A DNA stretch of 64,000 bases from Lysobacter sp. yr284. Its GTDB lineage: Bacteria; Pseudomonadota; Gammaproteobacteria; Xanthomonadales; Xanthomonadaceae. Below the pieces are notes generated by a model that saw only the letters and a list, made by a program, of their open reading frames with translations, was not told where the DNA came from and made no database searches. Numbering within the stretch: position 1 is the stretch's first letter; each line of letters opens with the position of its first letter. The DNA is taken from the NCBI RefSeq assembly GCF_900107375.1, contig NZ_FNPT01000009.1, positions 40,262-104,261 on the forward strand, read 5' to 3'. This document shows, piece by piece, positions 40,567-50,346 of the stretch. The position numbers and the translations under genes are program-made.

Positions 40567-42084
40567 GTGATCCCCGTGCCCTTGCTTAGCCTCCTGATCT
40601 GGCTGCCCATCTTCGGCGGCTTCGCCACCCTGGCTTTCGGCAACCAACGCGCCAACGCGGCGCGCTGGTTCGCCCTGGTCGTGGCCATCGTCACGCTCGG
40701 CCTGAGCCTGCTGATGTTCACCCACGGCGACTTCACCAGCGCGAGCATGCAGCTGGTCGAACACAAAGCCTGGATCCCGACCTTCGACATCCGCTACCAC
40801 CTCGGCGTGGACGGCATCTCGGCGGCGCTGATCGCGCTGACGACGCTGACCTCGATGCTGGTGCTGATCAGCGCCTGGACCTCGATCGACAAGCGCGTCA
40901 ACCAGTACTACGCCGCGTTCCTGATCCTCGAAGGCCTGATGGTCGGCGTGTTCTCCGCCCTCGACGCGATGCTGTTCTACGTGTTCTTCGAGGGCATGCT
41001 GATCCCGATGTTCATCATCATCGGCGTGTGGGGCGGCCCGCGCCGCGTCTACGCCTCGGTGAAGTTCTTCCTGTACACCTTCCTCGGCTCGGTGTTCATG
41101 CTGGTCGGGCTGATCTACCTGTACCTGAAGGGCGGCAGCTGGCAGATCGCCGACATGTACGGCCTGCAGCTCAGCGCGACCGAGCAGATGTGGATCTTCT
41201 TCGGCTTTCTGATCGCCTTCGCGGTCAAGGTGCCGATGTTCCCGGTCCACACCTGGTTGCCGGACGCGCACGTCGAGGCGCCGACCGCCGGTTCGGTGAT
41301 CCTGGCCGCGATCATGCTGAAGATCGGCGGTTACGGCTTCCTGCGCTTCGTCCTGCCGATCGTGCCCGACGCCGGCCACGAGTGGGCCTGGCTGGTGATC
41401 GCCCTGAGCCTGATCGCGGTGGTCTACGTCGGCCTGGTCGCGCTGGTCCAGGAGGACATGAAGAAACTGATCGCGTACTCGTCGGTCTCGCACATGGGCT
41501 TCGTCACCCTGGGCACCTTCATCGCCTTCGGCCTGGTCCACAGCGGCGACGCCCACGGCGCCGACGCCGCGCGCCTGGGCCTGCAGGGCGCGATGGTGCA
41601 GATGATCAGCCACGGTTTCGTGTCCGGCGCGATGTTCACCTGCGTCGGCGTGCTCTACGACCGCATGCACAGCCGCATGATCAAGGACTACGGCGGCGTC
41701 GCCAACGTGATGCCTTGGTTCGCCGCGTTCGTGGTGCTGTTCGCGATGGCCAACTCGGGCCTGCCGGGCACCTCGGGCTTCGTCGGCGAGTTCATGGTGA
41801 TCCTGGCCTCGTTCCAGAAGCATCCGCTGATCGGTTTCGCCGCGGCCAGCACCCTGATCATCGGCGCGGGCTACACCCTGTGGCTGGTCAAGCGGGTGAT
41901 CTGGGGCGAGGTCGGCAACGCCCACGTCGCCGAGATGGAAGACATCAACCCGCGCGAAGCGCTGGTGCTGGGCGTGTTCGCGGTCGGCGTGCTGGTCCTG
42001 GGCGTGTGGCCCAAGCCGCTGACCGACCTGATGGAGCCGGCGATCGCCAATCTGGCCACCCAGATCGTCGCCAGCAAGCTGTAA
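40567..42084 (+). CDS. nuoM: NADH-quinone oxidoreductase subunit M
   Basis: A 505-residue antiporter-like membrane subunit with about 14 helices. Motifs: YHLGVDGISA, FFEGMLIPMFIIIGVWGG, AFAVKVPMFPVHTWLPDAHVEAPT (shown here as VKVPMFPVHTWLPDAHVEAP), YSSVSHMGFV and GLPGTSGFVGEF. It starts with GTG at 40567, 18 bases after nuoL. Confidence 0.97.
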   Translation: MIPVPLLSLLIWLPIFGGFATLAFGNQRANAARWFALVVAIVTLGLSLLMFTHGDFTSASMQLVEHKAWIPTFDIRYHLGVDGISAALIALTTLTSMLVLISAWTSIDKRVNQYYAAFLILEGLMVGVFSALDAMLFYVFFEGMLIPMFIIIGVWGGPRRVYASVKFFLYTFLGSVFMLVGLIYLYLKGGSWQIADMYGLQLSATEQMWIFFGFLIAFAVKVPMFPVHTWLPDAHVEAPTAGSVILAAIMLKIGGYGFLRFVLPIVPDAGHEWAWLVIALSLIAVVYVGLVALVQEDMKKLIAYSSVSHMGFVTLGTFIAFGLVHSGDAHGADAARLGLQGAMVQMISHGFVSGAMFTCVGVLYDRMHSRMIKDYGGVANVMPWFAAFVVLFAMANSGLPGTSGFVGEFMVILASFQKHPLIGFAAASTLIIGAGYTLWLVKRVIWGEVGNAHVAEMEDINPREALVLGVFAVGVLVLGVWPKPLTDLMEPAIANLATQIVASKL

Positions 42085-42234
42085 GCGCGCGGGCTTGCCC
42101 GCGCAGAAGTGAGTAGAAGCGAGAAGTGAGGGGCCAGGGAACAGCGCGGAAGCCCGCCACTCACGTCTCGCTCCTCTGCGCTCGTTTCTAAGACAAGGCT
42201 CGCAACCGGGCCGGATCCGCCAAGAGATTCACTA

Positions 42235-43680
42235 ATGAACATGCCCGTACGGACCTTCGCCGATGTGATGCCCCTGCTGCCCGAACTGGTGGTCGTCGTC
42301 GGCGCGTTCGCGCTGCTGATGCTCGACCTGTTCGTGGAGGAGCGAAACCGCATCGTCTCCCACGTCTTCTCGATCCTGGTGGTCGCGGCGGCGACGGCGC
42401 TGATCGCCTTCGACGTGGGCGGGCACGGCAGCGTGCTCAGCGGCATGTTCGTACGCGACACCGCCGCCGACGTGCTCAAGCTCGGCATCGGCGTGGTCGG
42501 CATCCTGTCGCTGATCTACGCCTGGCCCTACCTGCGCGCGCGCGGCCTGTACAAGGGCGAGGTCGGCGTGCTGATGCTGTTCGCCATCGCCGGCATGATG
42601 TTCCTGGTCTCCGCCGGCAGCCTGACCATGGTCTATGTCGGCCTGGAGATGCTGGCGCTGTGTTCGTACGCGCTGGTCGCGGTCGACCGCGACAGCCCGC
42701 TGGCTTCGGAAGCGGCGATCAAGTACTTCGTGCTCGGCGCGCTGGCCTCGGGCCTGCTGCTGTACGGCCTGTCGCTGATCTACGGCGCCACCGGCAGCCT
42801 GATGCTCGACCAGATCGCGGTGGCCGCCTCGGTCGGTCCCAAGTCGATGATGCTGATCACCGGCGTGGTGTTCGTGGTCGCCGGCATCGCCTTCAAGTTC
42901 GGCGCCGCGCCGTTCCACATGTGGCTGCCGGACGTCTACCAGGGCGCGCCGACCCCGATCACGCTGTTCATCGGCGCCGCGCCGAAGCTGGCCGCGTTCG
43001 GCATGACCTACCGCCTGCTCGAAGTCGGCGCGCACGGGCTGGACCACCACTGGCGCCTGCTGCTGGCCGGCCTGGCGGTGCTGTCGCTGGCGATCGGCAA
43101 CCTCAGCGCGCTGCTGCAGACCAACCTCAAGCGCCTGCTCGCGTACTCGACGGTGTCGCACGTCGGCTTCCTGTTCATCGGCATGGCCGGCGGCGGCGCG
43201 CAGGGCTTCGCCGCGGCGATGTTCTATGCGATCAGCTACGCGATCATGACCTCGGCCGCGTTCGCCGCGATCATCGTCATGTCCAGCCGCGGCTTCGAGG
43301 CCGACCGGATCGACGACTACAAGGGCCTCAACGCGCGCAACCCGTGGCTGGCCGGCATGATCCTGTGCGTGATGGCCTCGCTGGCCGGCCTGCCGCCGTT
43401 CCTGGGCTTCTGGGCCAAGCTGGCGGTGCTCAAGGCCGCGCTGCAGGGCGACATGCTGTGGCTGGCCATCGTCGGCATCGTGTTCGCGGTGATCGGCGCG
43501 TTCTACTACCTGCGCGTGATCAAGGCGATGTACTTCGACGAACCCGAAGGCAAGCTGCCGCCGCCGAGCGAAGATCGTCCGCTGCGGGTGGTGTTCGGGG
43601 TCAACGCGCTGGCGCTGCTGGCGCTGGGCATCGCCTGGAACCCGATCATGGAGTGGTGCCAGCGCGCGTTCGCGGCCTGA
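42235..43680 (+). CDS. nuoN: NADH-quinone oxidoreductase subunit N
   Basis: A 481-residue antiporter-like subunit with about 14 helices. Motifs: FVSAGSLTMVYVGLEM-type helix, YFVLGALASGLLLYG, FKFGAAPFHMWLPDVYQGAP, YSTVSHVGFL and LAGLPPFLGFWAKL. Last gene of the operon. It is separated from nuoM by 150 bases that hold a GCGCGGGC-TT-GCCCGCGC hairpin (42087-42104) and AGAAGTGAG repeats, unlike the tight spacing of the rest of the operon. A terminator follows. Confidence 0.97.
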   Translation: MNMPVRTFADVMPLLPELVVVVGAFALLMLDLFVEERNRIVSHVFSILVVAAATALIAFDVGGHGSVLSGMFVRDTAADVLKLGIGVVGILSLIYAWPYLRARGLYKGEVGVLMLFAIAGMMFLVSAGSLTMVYVGLEMLALCSYALVAVDRDSPLASEAAIKYFVLGALASGLLLYGLSLIYGATGSLMLDQIAVAASVGPKSMMLITGVVFVVAGIAFKFGAAPFHMWLPDVYQGAPTPITLFIGAAPKLAAFGMTYRLLEVGAHGLDHHWRLLLAGLAVLSLAIGNLSALLQTNLKRLLAYSTVSHVGFLFIGMAGGGAQGFAAAMFYAISYAIMTSAAFAAIIVMSSRGFEADRIDDYKGLNARNPWLAGMILCVMASLAGLPPFLGFWAKLAVLKAALQGDMLWLAIVGIVFAVIGAFYYLRVIKAMYFDEPEGKLPPPSEDRPLRVVFGVNALALLALGIAWNPIMEWCQRAFAA

Positions 43681-43704
43681 GCCGGCGCGACACCCGCTGC
43701 GAGG

Positions 43705-43734
43705 AAGGGCCGCCACGTGTGGCCCTTTTCTTTT
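43705..43734 (+). terminator. Rho-independent terminator of the nuo operon
   Basis: Stem AAGGGCC/GGCCCTT with an inner CCACGTG-type partial pairing and a TTTTCTTTT tail, 24 bases after the nuoN stop. Confidence 0.9.
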
Positions 43735-43760
43735 GCGGGGCCTTGCCTGCGATGGAGGCG

Positions 43761-43849
43761 CCCGTGGGAGGGCCTCCAGGCCCGACGCCTTGCGCTCGGA
43801 GCGCCGCGCTCGGGGGCAAGCGCATCGGGCCCGTAGGCCTTCCCGCGGC
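43761..43849. repeat. Long-hairpin repeat element, diverged copy 3
   Basis: Left arm CCGTGGGAGGGCCTCCAGGC then CCGACGC, right arm GCATCGGGCCCGTAGGCCTT then CCCGCGG. The arms still pair but with several mismatches. The loop no longer matches copies 1 and 2. Confidence 0.75.
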
Positions 43850-44095
43850 CGCCGGGCGTTCGGCTGAACCGGCATTCATCGAAAGCGACGGCGGGGCAGG
43901 GGGCGAGCCCGCTCCGGACCATGCTCAATCGGTCCTGAGAAAAATAATCGCCACAAAACTGTCTTGGGGGCTTGAATTATTTCGAACGCAGACTAAGATT
44001 GCCGGCCTGTGAGCGCGATACGGATTTCGCCGAACACCGGGAAACACCGGCGCGTTCGCAGGGCAAGCGGCAATCAAGAAAATCTGATTGCAGGC

Positions 44096-44124
44096 TTGCA
44101 GAAAGTTGAGCCGATCGTTACACT
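44096..44124 (+). promoter_or_regulatory. Sigma70-type promoter of tRNA-fMet-rimP operon
   Basis: -35 TTGCAG (44096-44101) and -10 TACACT (44119-44124) with a 17-base spacer. The predicted start lies a few bases before the tRNA 5' end. This fits a stable-RNA promoter driving the metY-rimP-nusA-infB unit. Confidence 0.7.
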
Positions 44125-44135
44125 AGTCGGCCTGA

Positions 44136-44212
44136 TGCGGGGTGGAGCAGTCTGGCAGCTCGTCGGGCTCATAACCCGAAGGTCGCAGGTTCAAATCCTG
44201 CCCCCGCTACCA
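44136..44212 (+). tRNA. Initiator tRNA-fMet (anticodon CAT)
   Basis: A 77-nt tRNA with encoded CCA. The acceptor stem pairs GCGGGG with CCCCGC, and the 1:72 position is an unpaired T:T, the position where initiator tRNAs are mismatched (C:A in E. coli). The anticodon stem has the three consecutive G:C pairs (CGGG/CCCG) diagnostic of initiators, loop CTCATAA. It heads the rimP-nusA-infB operon, exactly the metY position in E. coli. Confidence 0.96.
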
Positions 44213-44317
44213 CTTTTGGCTGTCACGGCCGCGCTTTGAGCGGCGGCCGTTTCGATCGAAAGTCGGGCTTTGTATCAGCGCTCTGCTCGCGCCGATACGC
44301 CGAAATCCAGTTGTACG

Positions 44318-44348
44318 GACAAGGGGCCCGATGGGCCCTTTGTCGTTT
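44318..44348 (+). terminator. Attenuator-like hairpin in the rimP leader
   Basis: A 12-bp stem GACAAGGGGCCC/GGGCCCTTTGTC with one G-T wobble and a GAT loop, followed by a moderate T-rich GTTTTCGGCTTT. It lies between tRNA-fMet and rimP, where the E. coli operon has leader terminators that separate tRNA from mRNA synthesis. Confidence 0.75.
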
Positions 44349-44488
44349 TCGGCTTTCCGCAATTCGGCTTCCCGGCGAGTGCGGCGATGGCGTCGGAATA
44401 CCGACCGCGGTCGCCGCGACGGATCGCGGAAGCAGTGCATCCCGATGATTGGTTCTCGCCGGTCGCCACCCTTCAGGAGTTCAGGCGC

Positions 44489-45076
44489 GTGACGGACAAG
44501 GCAACGCAAATCGCGCAACTGCTGGCGCCCACGGTGGCGTCGCTGGGCGTGGAGCTGCTCGGCATCGAATACCTGCCCGCGCCGGGCAGCGCGACGCTGC
44601 GCGTGTACATCGACGTGCCGGCCGCCGAGCTCGACGCGACCGCCGAAGGCGAGCAGCCGCGCTCGGTCAGCATCGAAGACTGCGAAGCTGTCAGCCGCGA
44701 GATCTCGGCCCAGCTCGACGTCGAGGACCCGATCAGCGGCAACTACACGCTGGAAGTGTCTTCGCCGGGCATCGACCGCCCGCTGTTCGCGCTCGACCAC
44801 TACCGCCGCTTCGCCGGCGAGACCGCCAAGGTCGGGTTGAAGCTGCCGCACGAAGGCCGCCGCCGCCTGCAGGGCCGGATCGTCGGCGTCGAGGGCGAGC
44901 AGGTGGTGTTCGCGATCGACGGCGCGCGCTTCGCGGTGCCGTTCTCCAACATCGACAAGGCGCGGATCGTGCCGGACTGGGCGGCGCTGGGCTTCGCCCC
45001 GGAAAAGCCCGGCAAGGCCGCCAAGGACAAGCCCGCCAAAGACAAGTCTTCGAAGCCGGAGGCTTCGAAGAAGTAA
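44489..45076 (+). CDS. rimP: Ribosome maturation factor RimP
   Basis: A 195-residue 30S assembly factor. The N-terminal domain ([43 protein letters not shown]) and the C-terminal SH3-like domain are present, with a Lys/Ala/Asp-rich tail ([14 protein letters not shown]). The start GTG at 44489 is chosen over upstream in-frame codons because an AGGAG site lies 9 bases before it and the family N-terminus begins there. First protein gene of the rimP-nusA-infB operon. Confidence 0.95.
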   Translation: MTDKATQIAQLLAPTVASLGVELLGIEYLPAPGSATLRVYIDVPAAELDATAEGEQPRSVSIEDCEAVSREISAQLDVEDPISGNYTLEVSSPGIDRPLFALDHYRRFAGETAKVGLKLPHEGRRRLQGRIVGVEGEQVVFAIDGARFAVPFSNIDKARIVPDWAALGFAPEKPGKAAKDKPAKDKSSKPEASKK

Positions 45077-45139
45077 GCATCGAACCCAATTACCAACCCG
45101 AGAGCCGGCGGCCCACGCCGATCCGTGCGGAGTGAACAG

Positions 45140-46627
45140 ATGAGCAAGGAACTGTTGCTGGTGGTGGACGCGGTCGCCAACGAAAAGGGCGTACCGCGCG
45201 AGGTGATCTTCGAGGCCATCGAGGCCGCGCTGGCCTCGGCCGCGAAGAAGCGCTACCACGACGAGGACGTGCTGGTGCGCGTGTCCATCGACCAGAAGGA
45301 CGGCAGCTACGAGACCTTCCGCCGCATGGAGGTCGTGGCCGACGACGTGGTCATGGAATCGCCGGACCGCCAGATCCGCCTGATGGACGCGGTCGACGAA
45401 GTCGAGGGCGTGGAAGTCGGCGACTACATCGAAGAGCAGATCGAGAACCCCGAGTTCGGCCGCATCGCCGCGCAGGCCGCCAAGCAGGTGATCGTGCAGC
45501 GCGTGCGCGAGGCCGAGCGCGCCCAGGTCGTGGACGCCTGGAAGGACCGCGTCGGCGAGCTGGTCACCGGCATCGTCAAGCGGGTCGAGCGCGGCAACAT
45601 CTACGTCGACCTGGGCGGCAACTCCGAGGCGATCATCCCCAAGGACAAGGGCATCCCGCGCGACGTGCTGCGCGCCGGCGACCGCGTCCGCGGCTACCTG
45701 TTCGACGTGCGCACCGAGCCGCGCGGCCCGCAGCTGTTCATCAGCCGCGCCGCGCCGGAATTCATGATGGAGCTGTTCAAGCTGGAAGTGCCGGAAGTCG
45801 GCCAGGGCCTGGTCTCGATCAAGGCCTGCGCGCGCGATCCGGGCGACCGCGCCAAGATCGCGGTGCTGGCGCACGACAACCGCACCGACCCGATCGGCGC
45901 CTGCATCGGCATGCGCGGCTCGCGCGTGCAGGCGGTGTCGAACGAACTCAACGGCGAGCGCGTGGACATCGTGCTGTGGTCGGACAATCCGGCCCAGTTC
46001 GTCATCAACGCGATGGCGCCGGCGGAAGTGCAGTCGATCATCGTCGACGAAGAAAAGCACTCGATGGACCTGGCCGTGGCCGAAGAGCGCCTGGCCCAGG
46101 CGATCGGCAAGGGCGGCCAGAACGTGCGCCTGGCCAGCCGCCTGTCGGGCTGGCAGCTCAACGTCATGACCCAGGACCAGGTCACCGCCAAGTCCGAGGC
46201 CGAGCAGAACGCGGCGCGCCAGCTGTTCCAGGACAAGCTGGAAGTGGACGAGGAGATCGCCGGCATCCTGGTGTCGGAAGGCTTCAGCACGGTCGAGGAA
46301 ATCGCCTACGTGCCGGTCGGCGAGCTGCTGGCGGTGGAGGGCTTCGACGAGGACATCGTCGAGGAACTGCGCGCCCGCGCCCGCGACGCCCTGCTCAACG
46401 AGGCGCTGGCCGCCGAGGAAGAGCTCGACGAGCACCAGCCCGCGGCCGACCTGCTGGAGCTGGACGGGATGGACGAGGCGCTGGCGTTCACGCTGGCTTC
46501 GCGCGGCGTGGTCAGCCGCGACGACCTGGCCGATCTGGCCACCGACGAGTTGACCGATATCGAAGGCGTGGACGAGGAACGTGCCGCCGCCCTGATCATG
46601 GAAGCGCGCAAGCACTGGTTCGAATGA
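45140..46627 (+). CDS. nusA: Transcription termination/antitermination protein NusA
   Basis: A 495-residue RNA polymerase partner that promotes pausing and couples with NusG and Rho. N-terminal domain (1-130), S1 (VTGIVKRVERGNIYVDLGG, about 135-200), two KH domains (ACARDPGDRAKIAV; MRGSRVQAVSNELNGERVDI; IGKGGQNVRLASRL) and two C-terminal acidic helix-hairpin-helix repeats (about 365-425 and 440-495). The ATG at 45140 is used, with the in-frame GTG upstream rejected. Confidence 0.97.
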   Translation: MSKELLLVVDAVANEKGVPREVIFEAIEAALASAAKKRYHDEDVLVRVSIDQKDGSYETFRRMEVVADDVVMESPDRQIRLMDAVDEVEGVEVGDYIEEQIENPEFGRIAAQAAKQVIVQRVREAERAQVVDAWKDRVGELVTGIVKRVERGNIYVDLGGNSEAIIPKDKGIPRDVLRAGDRVRGYLFDVRTEPRGPQLFISRAAPEFMMELFKLEVPEVGQGLVSIKACARDPGDRAKIAVLAHDNRTDPIGACIGMRGSRVQAVSNELNGERVDIVLWSDNPAQFVINAMAPAEVQSIIVDEEKHSMDLAVAEERLAQAIGKGGQNVRLASRLSGWQLNVMTQDQVTAKSEAEQNAARQLFQDKLEVDEEIAGILVSEGFSTVEEIAYVPVGELLAVEGFDEDIVEELRARARDALLNEALAAEEELDEHQPAADLLELDGMDEALAFTLASRGVVSRDDLADLATDELTDIEGVDEERAAALIMEARKHWFE

Positions 46628-46839
46628 GGTGAGGAAAGCCGCAAGAGGTCCACGGGACGTCTTGCGGCAAGCCGGCCACGGGCCCGACGGGCCCGGTCGG
46701 ATTCGCAGGACCGGGCGCGGGCCCGGTCCGCGAGCAGGCCGCGAAGGCCTGCGCGGGCCGGACCTTGGGCGCGCGCGGAGCTAGAATGGCGCCATCACGC
46801 GTGGGATGCGTCCCGCGCCAAGAGGACACGGAAAACCGA

Positions 46840-49521
46840 ATGTCGCAGCAAACCACCATCCGCAAGCTGGCCGAACTGGTGAACACGCCGGTCGAGAAGT
46901 TGCTGGAACAGCTGGCCGAGGCCGGCATGAAGTTCAGCGGCCCCGATCAGGTCGTGACCAGCATCGAGAAAGTCAAGCTGCTCGGCTTCCTCAAGCGTTC
47001 CCACGGCAAGGCCGACAAGCCCGCCGAGGGCGACGAGGCGGCGAAGAAGATCACCCTCAACCGCAGCCGCAAGCAGGAAATCACCGTCGGCGGCGGCAAG
47101 AACCGCACCACGGTCGACGTGGTGGTGCGCAAGAAGGTGACCTTGGTCAAGCCGAACGAAGGCGCCGGCGGCATCGGCGAGGACGAGGAGCGCGCCGAGA
47201 TCCTGCGCAAGCTGGAGGAATCCAAGCAGCGCAACCTCGCCGAGCAGCAGCGCCTGGCCGCCGACGACAAACGCCGTGCCGACGCCGTCGACGCCGCGCG
47301 CCGCGCGGTCGAGGACGCCGCGCGCGCCAAGGCCGAGGAGGCCGCCGCCGCGCTGCGCGCCAACGAGGCCGCGCCGGCCCCGGCCGCTTCGGAACCGGCC
47401 AAGGCCGCCGTCCCGGGCGCCGCCCCGGCCGCCGCCGACCCGGCGCGCAAGCCGCCGGCGACGCATGGCCACGGCCATCCCAAGCCGGCCCGGCCCGAAC
47501 CCGCTCGTCCCGCCGACGACCGCAACGCCGCGGCCGCCCGCCACAAGACCCGCGGCTCGCACGCGATGGTCGCCGGCGTGGAGGACGACGATTCGGCCAA
47601 CCGGTTCGCCGGCCAGCTGCACCTGTCGCCGTCCGACCGCGCCCGCCGCAGCAACAGCAACACCCGCGGCAAGGGCGGCCGGATGCAGCAGAACCGGCGC
47701 CAGAACGAGCAGTCGCGCTCCGGCGGCGGCCAGCACGGCTTCTCGCGGCCGACCGCGCCGATCGTGCGCGAAGTCGCCATCGGCGAGACCATCACCGTCG
47801 CCGATCTCGCCCAGAAGCTCGCGCTCAAAGGCGGCGACGTGGTCAAGGCGATGTTCAAGATGGGCGTCATGGCGACCATCAACCAGAGCATCGACCACGA
47901 CACCGCCGCGCTGGTGACCGAAGAGCTCGGCCACGTCGTGGTCAAGGCGCTCGGCAACGACGCCGAAGACGCGCTGCTGGCGCACGCTGAGGAAGCGCAG
48001 GGCGACAAGACCTCGCGTCCGCCGGTGGTCACCATCATGGGCCACGTCGACCACGGCAAGACCTCGCTGCTGGACTACATCCGCCGCACCAAGGTCGCCT
48101 CCGGCGAAGCCGGCGGCATCACCCAGCACATCGGCGCGTACCACGTGGAAACGCCGAAGGGCGTGATCAGCTTCCTCGACACCCCGGGCCACGCCGCCTT
48201 CACCTCGATGCGCGCGCGCGGCGCCAAGCTGACCGACATCGTGGTGCTGGTCGTCGCCGCCGACGACGGCGTCATGCCGCAGACCAAGGAAGCCGTGCAG
48301 CACGCCAAGGCCGCCGGCGTCCCGCTGATCGTGGCGATCAACAAGATCGACAAGTCCGACGCCGATCCGCTGCGGGTCAAGAACGAACTGCTCGGCGAGG
48401 ATGTGGTCGCCGAGGATTTCGGCGGCGACACCCAGATGGTCGAACTCTCGGCCAAGACCGGCGCGGGCGTGGACAATCTGCTCGACGCGATCTCGCTGCA
48501 GGCCGAAGTGCTCGAACTCAAGGCCGCTCCGGTCGGCCGCGCCACCGGTACGGTGATCGAATCCGCGCTCGACAAGGGCCGCGGCCCGGTCGCTACCGTG
48601 CTGGTCCAGCAGGGCCAGCTCAAGAAGGGCGACTACCTCGTGTGCGGCGTGCATTACGGCCGCGTGCGCGCGCTGTTCGACGAAACCGGCAAGCAGGTCG
48701 AACAGGCCGGCCCGTCGATTCCGGTGCAGGTGCTGGGCCTGTCGGGCGTGCCCGACGCCGGCGACGATTTCGTCGTGGTCGAGGACGAGCGCCTGGCCAA
48801 GGACGTGGCGCAGCAGCGCGACGCCAAGCGCCGCGAGTCGCGCCTGGTCGCCGCCGCCGGCAACCGCATGGAAGACATCATGGCCCAGATGGGCAAGGGC
48901 GAGGGCCAGCTGAGCCTCAACCTCGTCGTCAAGGCCGACGTGCAGGGTTCGGTGGAAGCGTTGCGCCAGGCCCTGGTCGCGCTGTCCAACGAGCAGATCC
49001 GCATCAACGTGATCAGCTCCGGCGTGGGCGGCATCACCGAATCCGACGCCAACGCCGCGGCCACCGCCAAGGCGACCGTGATCGGCTTCAACGTCCGCGC
49101 CGACGCCTCCGCGCGCCGCATCATCGAGGCCAACGGCGTCGATCTGCGCTACTTCTCGATCATCTATGACGTGATCGACCAGGTGAAGCAGGTCGCCTCG
49201 GGCATCCTCGGCATGGAGATCCGCGAGGAGATCATCGGCACCGCCCAGGTCCGCGACGTGTTCCGCAGCTCCAAGTTCGGCGCGGTCGCCGGCTGCATGG
49301 TGATCGAGGGCGTGGTCAAGCGCTCCAAGCCGATCCGCGTGCTGCGCGACAACGCGGTGGTCTTCGAAGGCGAACTCGAGTCGCTGCGCCGCTTCAAGGA
49401 GAACGTCGACGAAGTGCGCAACGGCACCGAATGCGGCATCGGCGTGAAGGCGTACAACGACGTCAAGCCGGGCGACCAGATCGAGTGCTTCGAGCGCATC
49501 GAGGTCCAGCGCACGCTGTAA
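46840..49521 (+). CDS. infB: Translation initiation factor IF-2
   Basis: An 893-residue GTPase that brings fMet-tRNA to the 30S subunit. N-terminal IF2N domain (1-50), a long charged Ala/Lys/Arg-rich linker (about 60-300), then the G domain with G1 GHVDHGKT (401-408), G3 DTPGH (447-451) and G4 NKID (501-504), followed by domains II, III (about 700-780) and IV. Encoded after nusA with 212 bases between that contain GGGCCCG/CGGGCCC hairpins and a TAGAAT, so an internal promoter is possible. Confidence 0.97.
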   Translation: MSQQTTIRKLAELVNTPVEKLLEQLAEAGMKFSGPDQVVTSIEKVKLLGFLKRSHGKADKPAEGDEAAKKITLNRSRKQEITVGGGKNRTTVDVVVRKKVTLVKPNEGAGGIGEDEERAEILRKLEESKQRNLAEQQRLAADDKRRADAVDAARRAVEDAARAKAEEAAAALRANEAAPAPAASEPAKAAVPGAAPAAADPARKPPATHGHGHPKPARPEPARPADDRNAAAARHKTRGSHAMVAGVEDDDSANRFAGQLHLSPSDRARRSNSNTRGKGGRMQQNRRQNEQSRSGGGQHGFSRPTAPIVREVAIGETITVADLAQKLALKGGDVVKAMFKMGVMATINQSIDHDTAALVTEELGHVVVKALGNDAEDALLAHAEEAQGDKTSRPPVVTIMGHVDHGKTSLLDYIRRTKVASGEAGGITQHIGAYHVETPKGVISFLDTPGHAAFTSMRARGAKLTDIVVLVVAADDGVMPQTKEAVQHAKAAGVPLIVAINKIDKSDADPLRVKNELLGEDVVAEDFGGDTQMVELSAKTGAGVDNLLDAISLQAEVLELKAAPVGRATGTVIESALDKGRGPVATVLVQQGQLKKGDYLVCGVHYGRVRALFDETGKQVEQAGPSIPVQVLGLSGVPDAGDDFVVVEDERLAKDVAQQRDAKRRESRLVAAAGNRMEDIMAQMGKGEGQLSLNLVVKADVQGSVEALRQALVALSNEQIRINVISSGVGGITESDANAAATAKATVIGFNVRADASARRIIEANGVDLRYFSIIYDVIDQVKQVASGILGMEIREEIIGTAQVRDVFRSSKFGAVAGCMVIEGVVKRSKPIRVLRDNAVVFEGELESLRRFKENVDEVRNGTECGIGVKAYNDVKPGDQIECFERIEVQRTL

Positions 49522-49527
49522 GGCCGG

Positions 49528-49695
49528 GAGCGCGGAATCGGGCGCCGGGAACCGTTGAAGCGGTGTCCCGGCACCGGTTCGCGTTCCGGTCCGCCGATTC
49601 TCCGCAAGACCGGGAGTCGGGAGTCTTCGCGAGGCGTTCCGGCCTGCGGCCCCGCTTTCGCCGATTCTCGATTCCCCATTCTCGATTCCCGTCCC
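49528..49695. repeat. GAATCGGG/ATTCCC-bracketed spacer between infB and rbfA
   Basis: Begins with GCGGAATCGGGCGCCGGGAA (49532-49551 region) and ends immediately before rbfA with CGATTCTCGATTCCCCATTC then TCGATTCCCG, so the ends are inverted copies. The interior (CGGTGTCCCGGCACCGG) is also palindromic. It is of the same type as the spacers before glmM and around 24420-24537. Confidence 0.55.
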
Positions 49696-49696
49696 A

Positions 49697-50107
49697 ATGC
49701 CCAGCAAATCGTTCCACCGCACCGACCGCGTTTCCGCCCAGCTCCGCCGCGAACTGGGCACGCTGGTGCGCGAAGCCGTACGCGAGCACGGCCTGCCGTC
49801 GGTCAGCGTGTCCGACGTCGAGATCTCCCGCGACCTGGCCCACGCCAAGGTCTTCGTCACCGCGCTGCAGTCCGAGCGTTCGGTCGAGGCGGTCAAGGCG
49901 CTCAAGGAGCTGTCGCGCGAACTGCGCTTCCAGCTTGGCCGGGCGATGAAGCTGCGGCACGTGCCGGAGCTGCATTTCCATTACGACGATTCGGTCGACC
50001 GCGGCGAGCGCATCGAGCACCTGCTGCGCGAGGCGCCGGTCGCCGATGCCGATGCCGAAAAAGCGGCGGAAGACGGCGAAGACCCGTCCAAGGATCCGGC
50101 AGCCTGA
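49697..50107 (+). CDS. rbfA: Ribosome-binding factor A
   Basis: A 136-residue KH-type cold-shock 30S maturation factor. Motifs: FHRTDRVSAQLRRELGTLV, VSVSDVEISRDLAHAKVFV, LSRELRFQLGRAMKLRHVPEL (split as LRFQLGRAMKLRHVPEL) and FHYDDSVDRGERIEHLL. The last 20 residues are acidic. It starts directly after a repeat spacer, with no strong ribosome binding site visible. Confidence 0.96.
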   Translation: MPSKSFHRTDRVSAQLRRELGTLVREAVREHGLPSVSVSDVEISRDLAHAKVFVTALQSERSVEAVKALKELSRELRFQLGRAMKLRHVPELHFHYDDSVDRGERIEHLLREAPVADADAEKAAEDGEDPSKDPAA

Positions 50108-50346
50108 GGCCGGGCTCGCCGCGCGAGCCTGCGCCTGCGCGACCCGCGCACCGCCGCAACCGCCGCGGTGGTCGAATCCACCGTTCGCAATCCCCTCCCG
50201 GTTTCTTGCCTGCCGCCGGTCGGCTCCGTCCGCCGGCGCGCGCCCGCACGACGCTTCACGCGTCCGTTCCGGCGCACTATGCGAGCATCCCGCGACGTTG
50301 ACCCGCGCGCCGGCATCCGGCCGCCACTCTGGGGCGAAGGTCCTGC

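Larger units (their letters stand above)
43681..44135. other. 455-bp spacer between nuoN and tRNA-fMet
   Basis: It holds the nuo terminator, a diverged long-hairpin repeat (43761-43849) and a relatively AT-rich stretch (about 43925-44125) with two promoter-like pairs. The better one is at 44096-44124. An upstream TTGAAT (43973-43978) and TAAGAT (43995-44000), 16 bases apart, could be a second promoter. No gene is supported. Confidence 0.6.

Noticed and set aside
37711-41925. Very long open frame on the minus strand opposite nuoJ-nuoM (over 1400 codons)
   Set aside because: It is antisense to well-supported nuo genes, its product is a low-complexity His/Asp/Gln/Ala mix, and long antisense frames are expected at this GC content.
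44009-44239. Small open frame running through tRNA-fMet
   Set aside because: It reads through the tRNA gene; its end is the translation of tRNA sequence.
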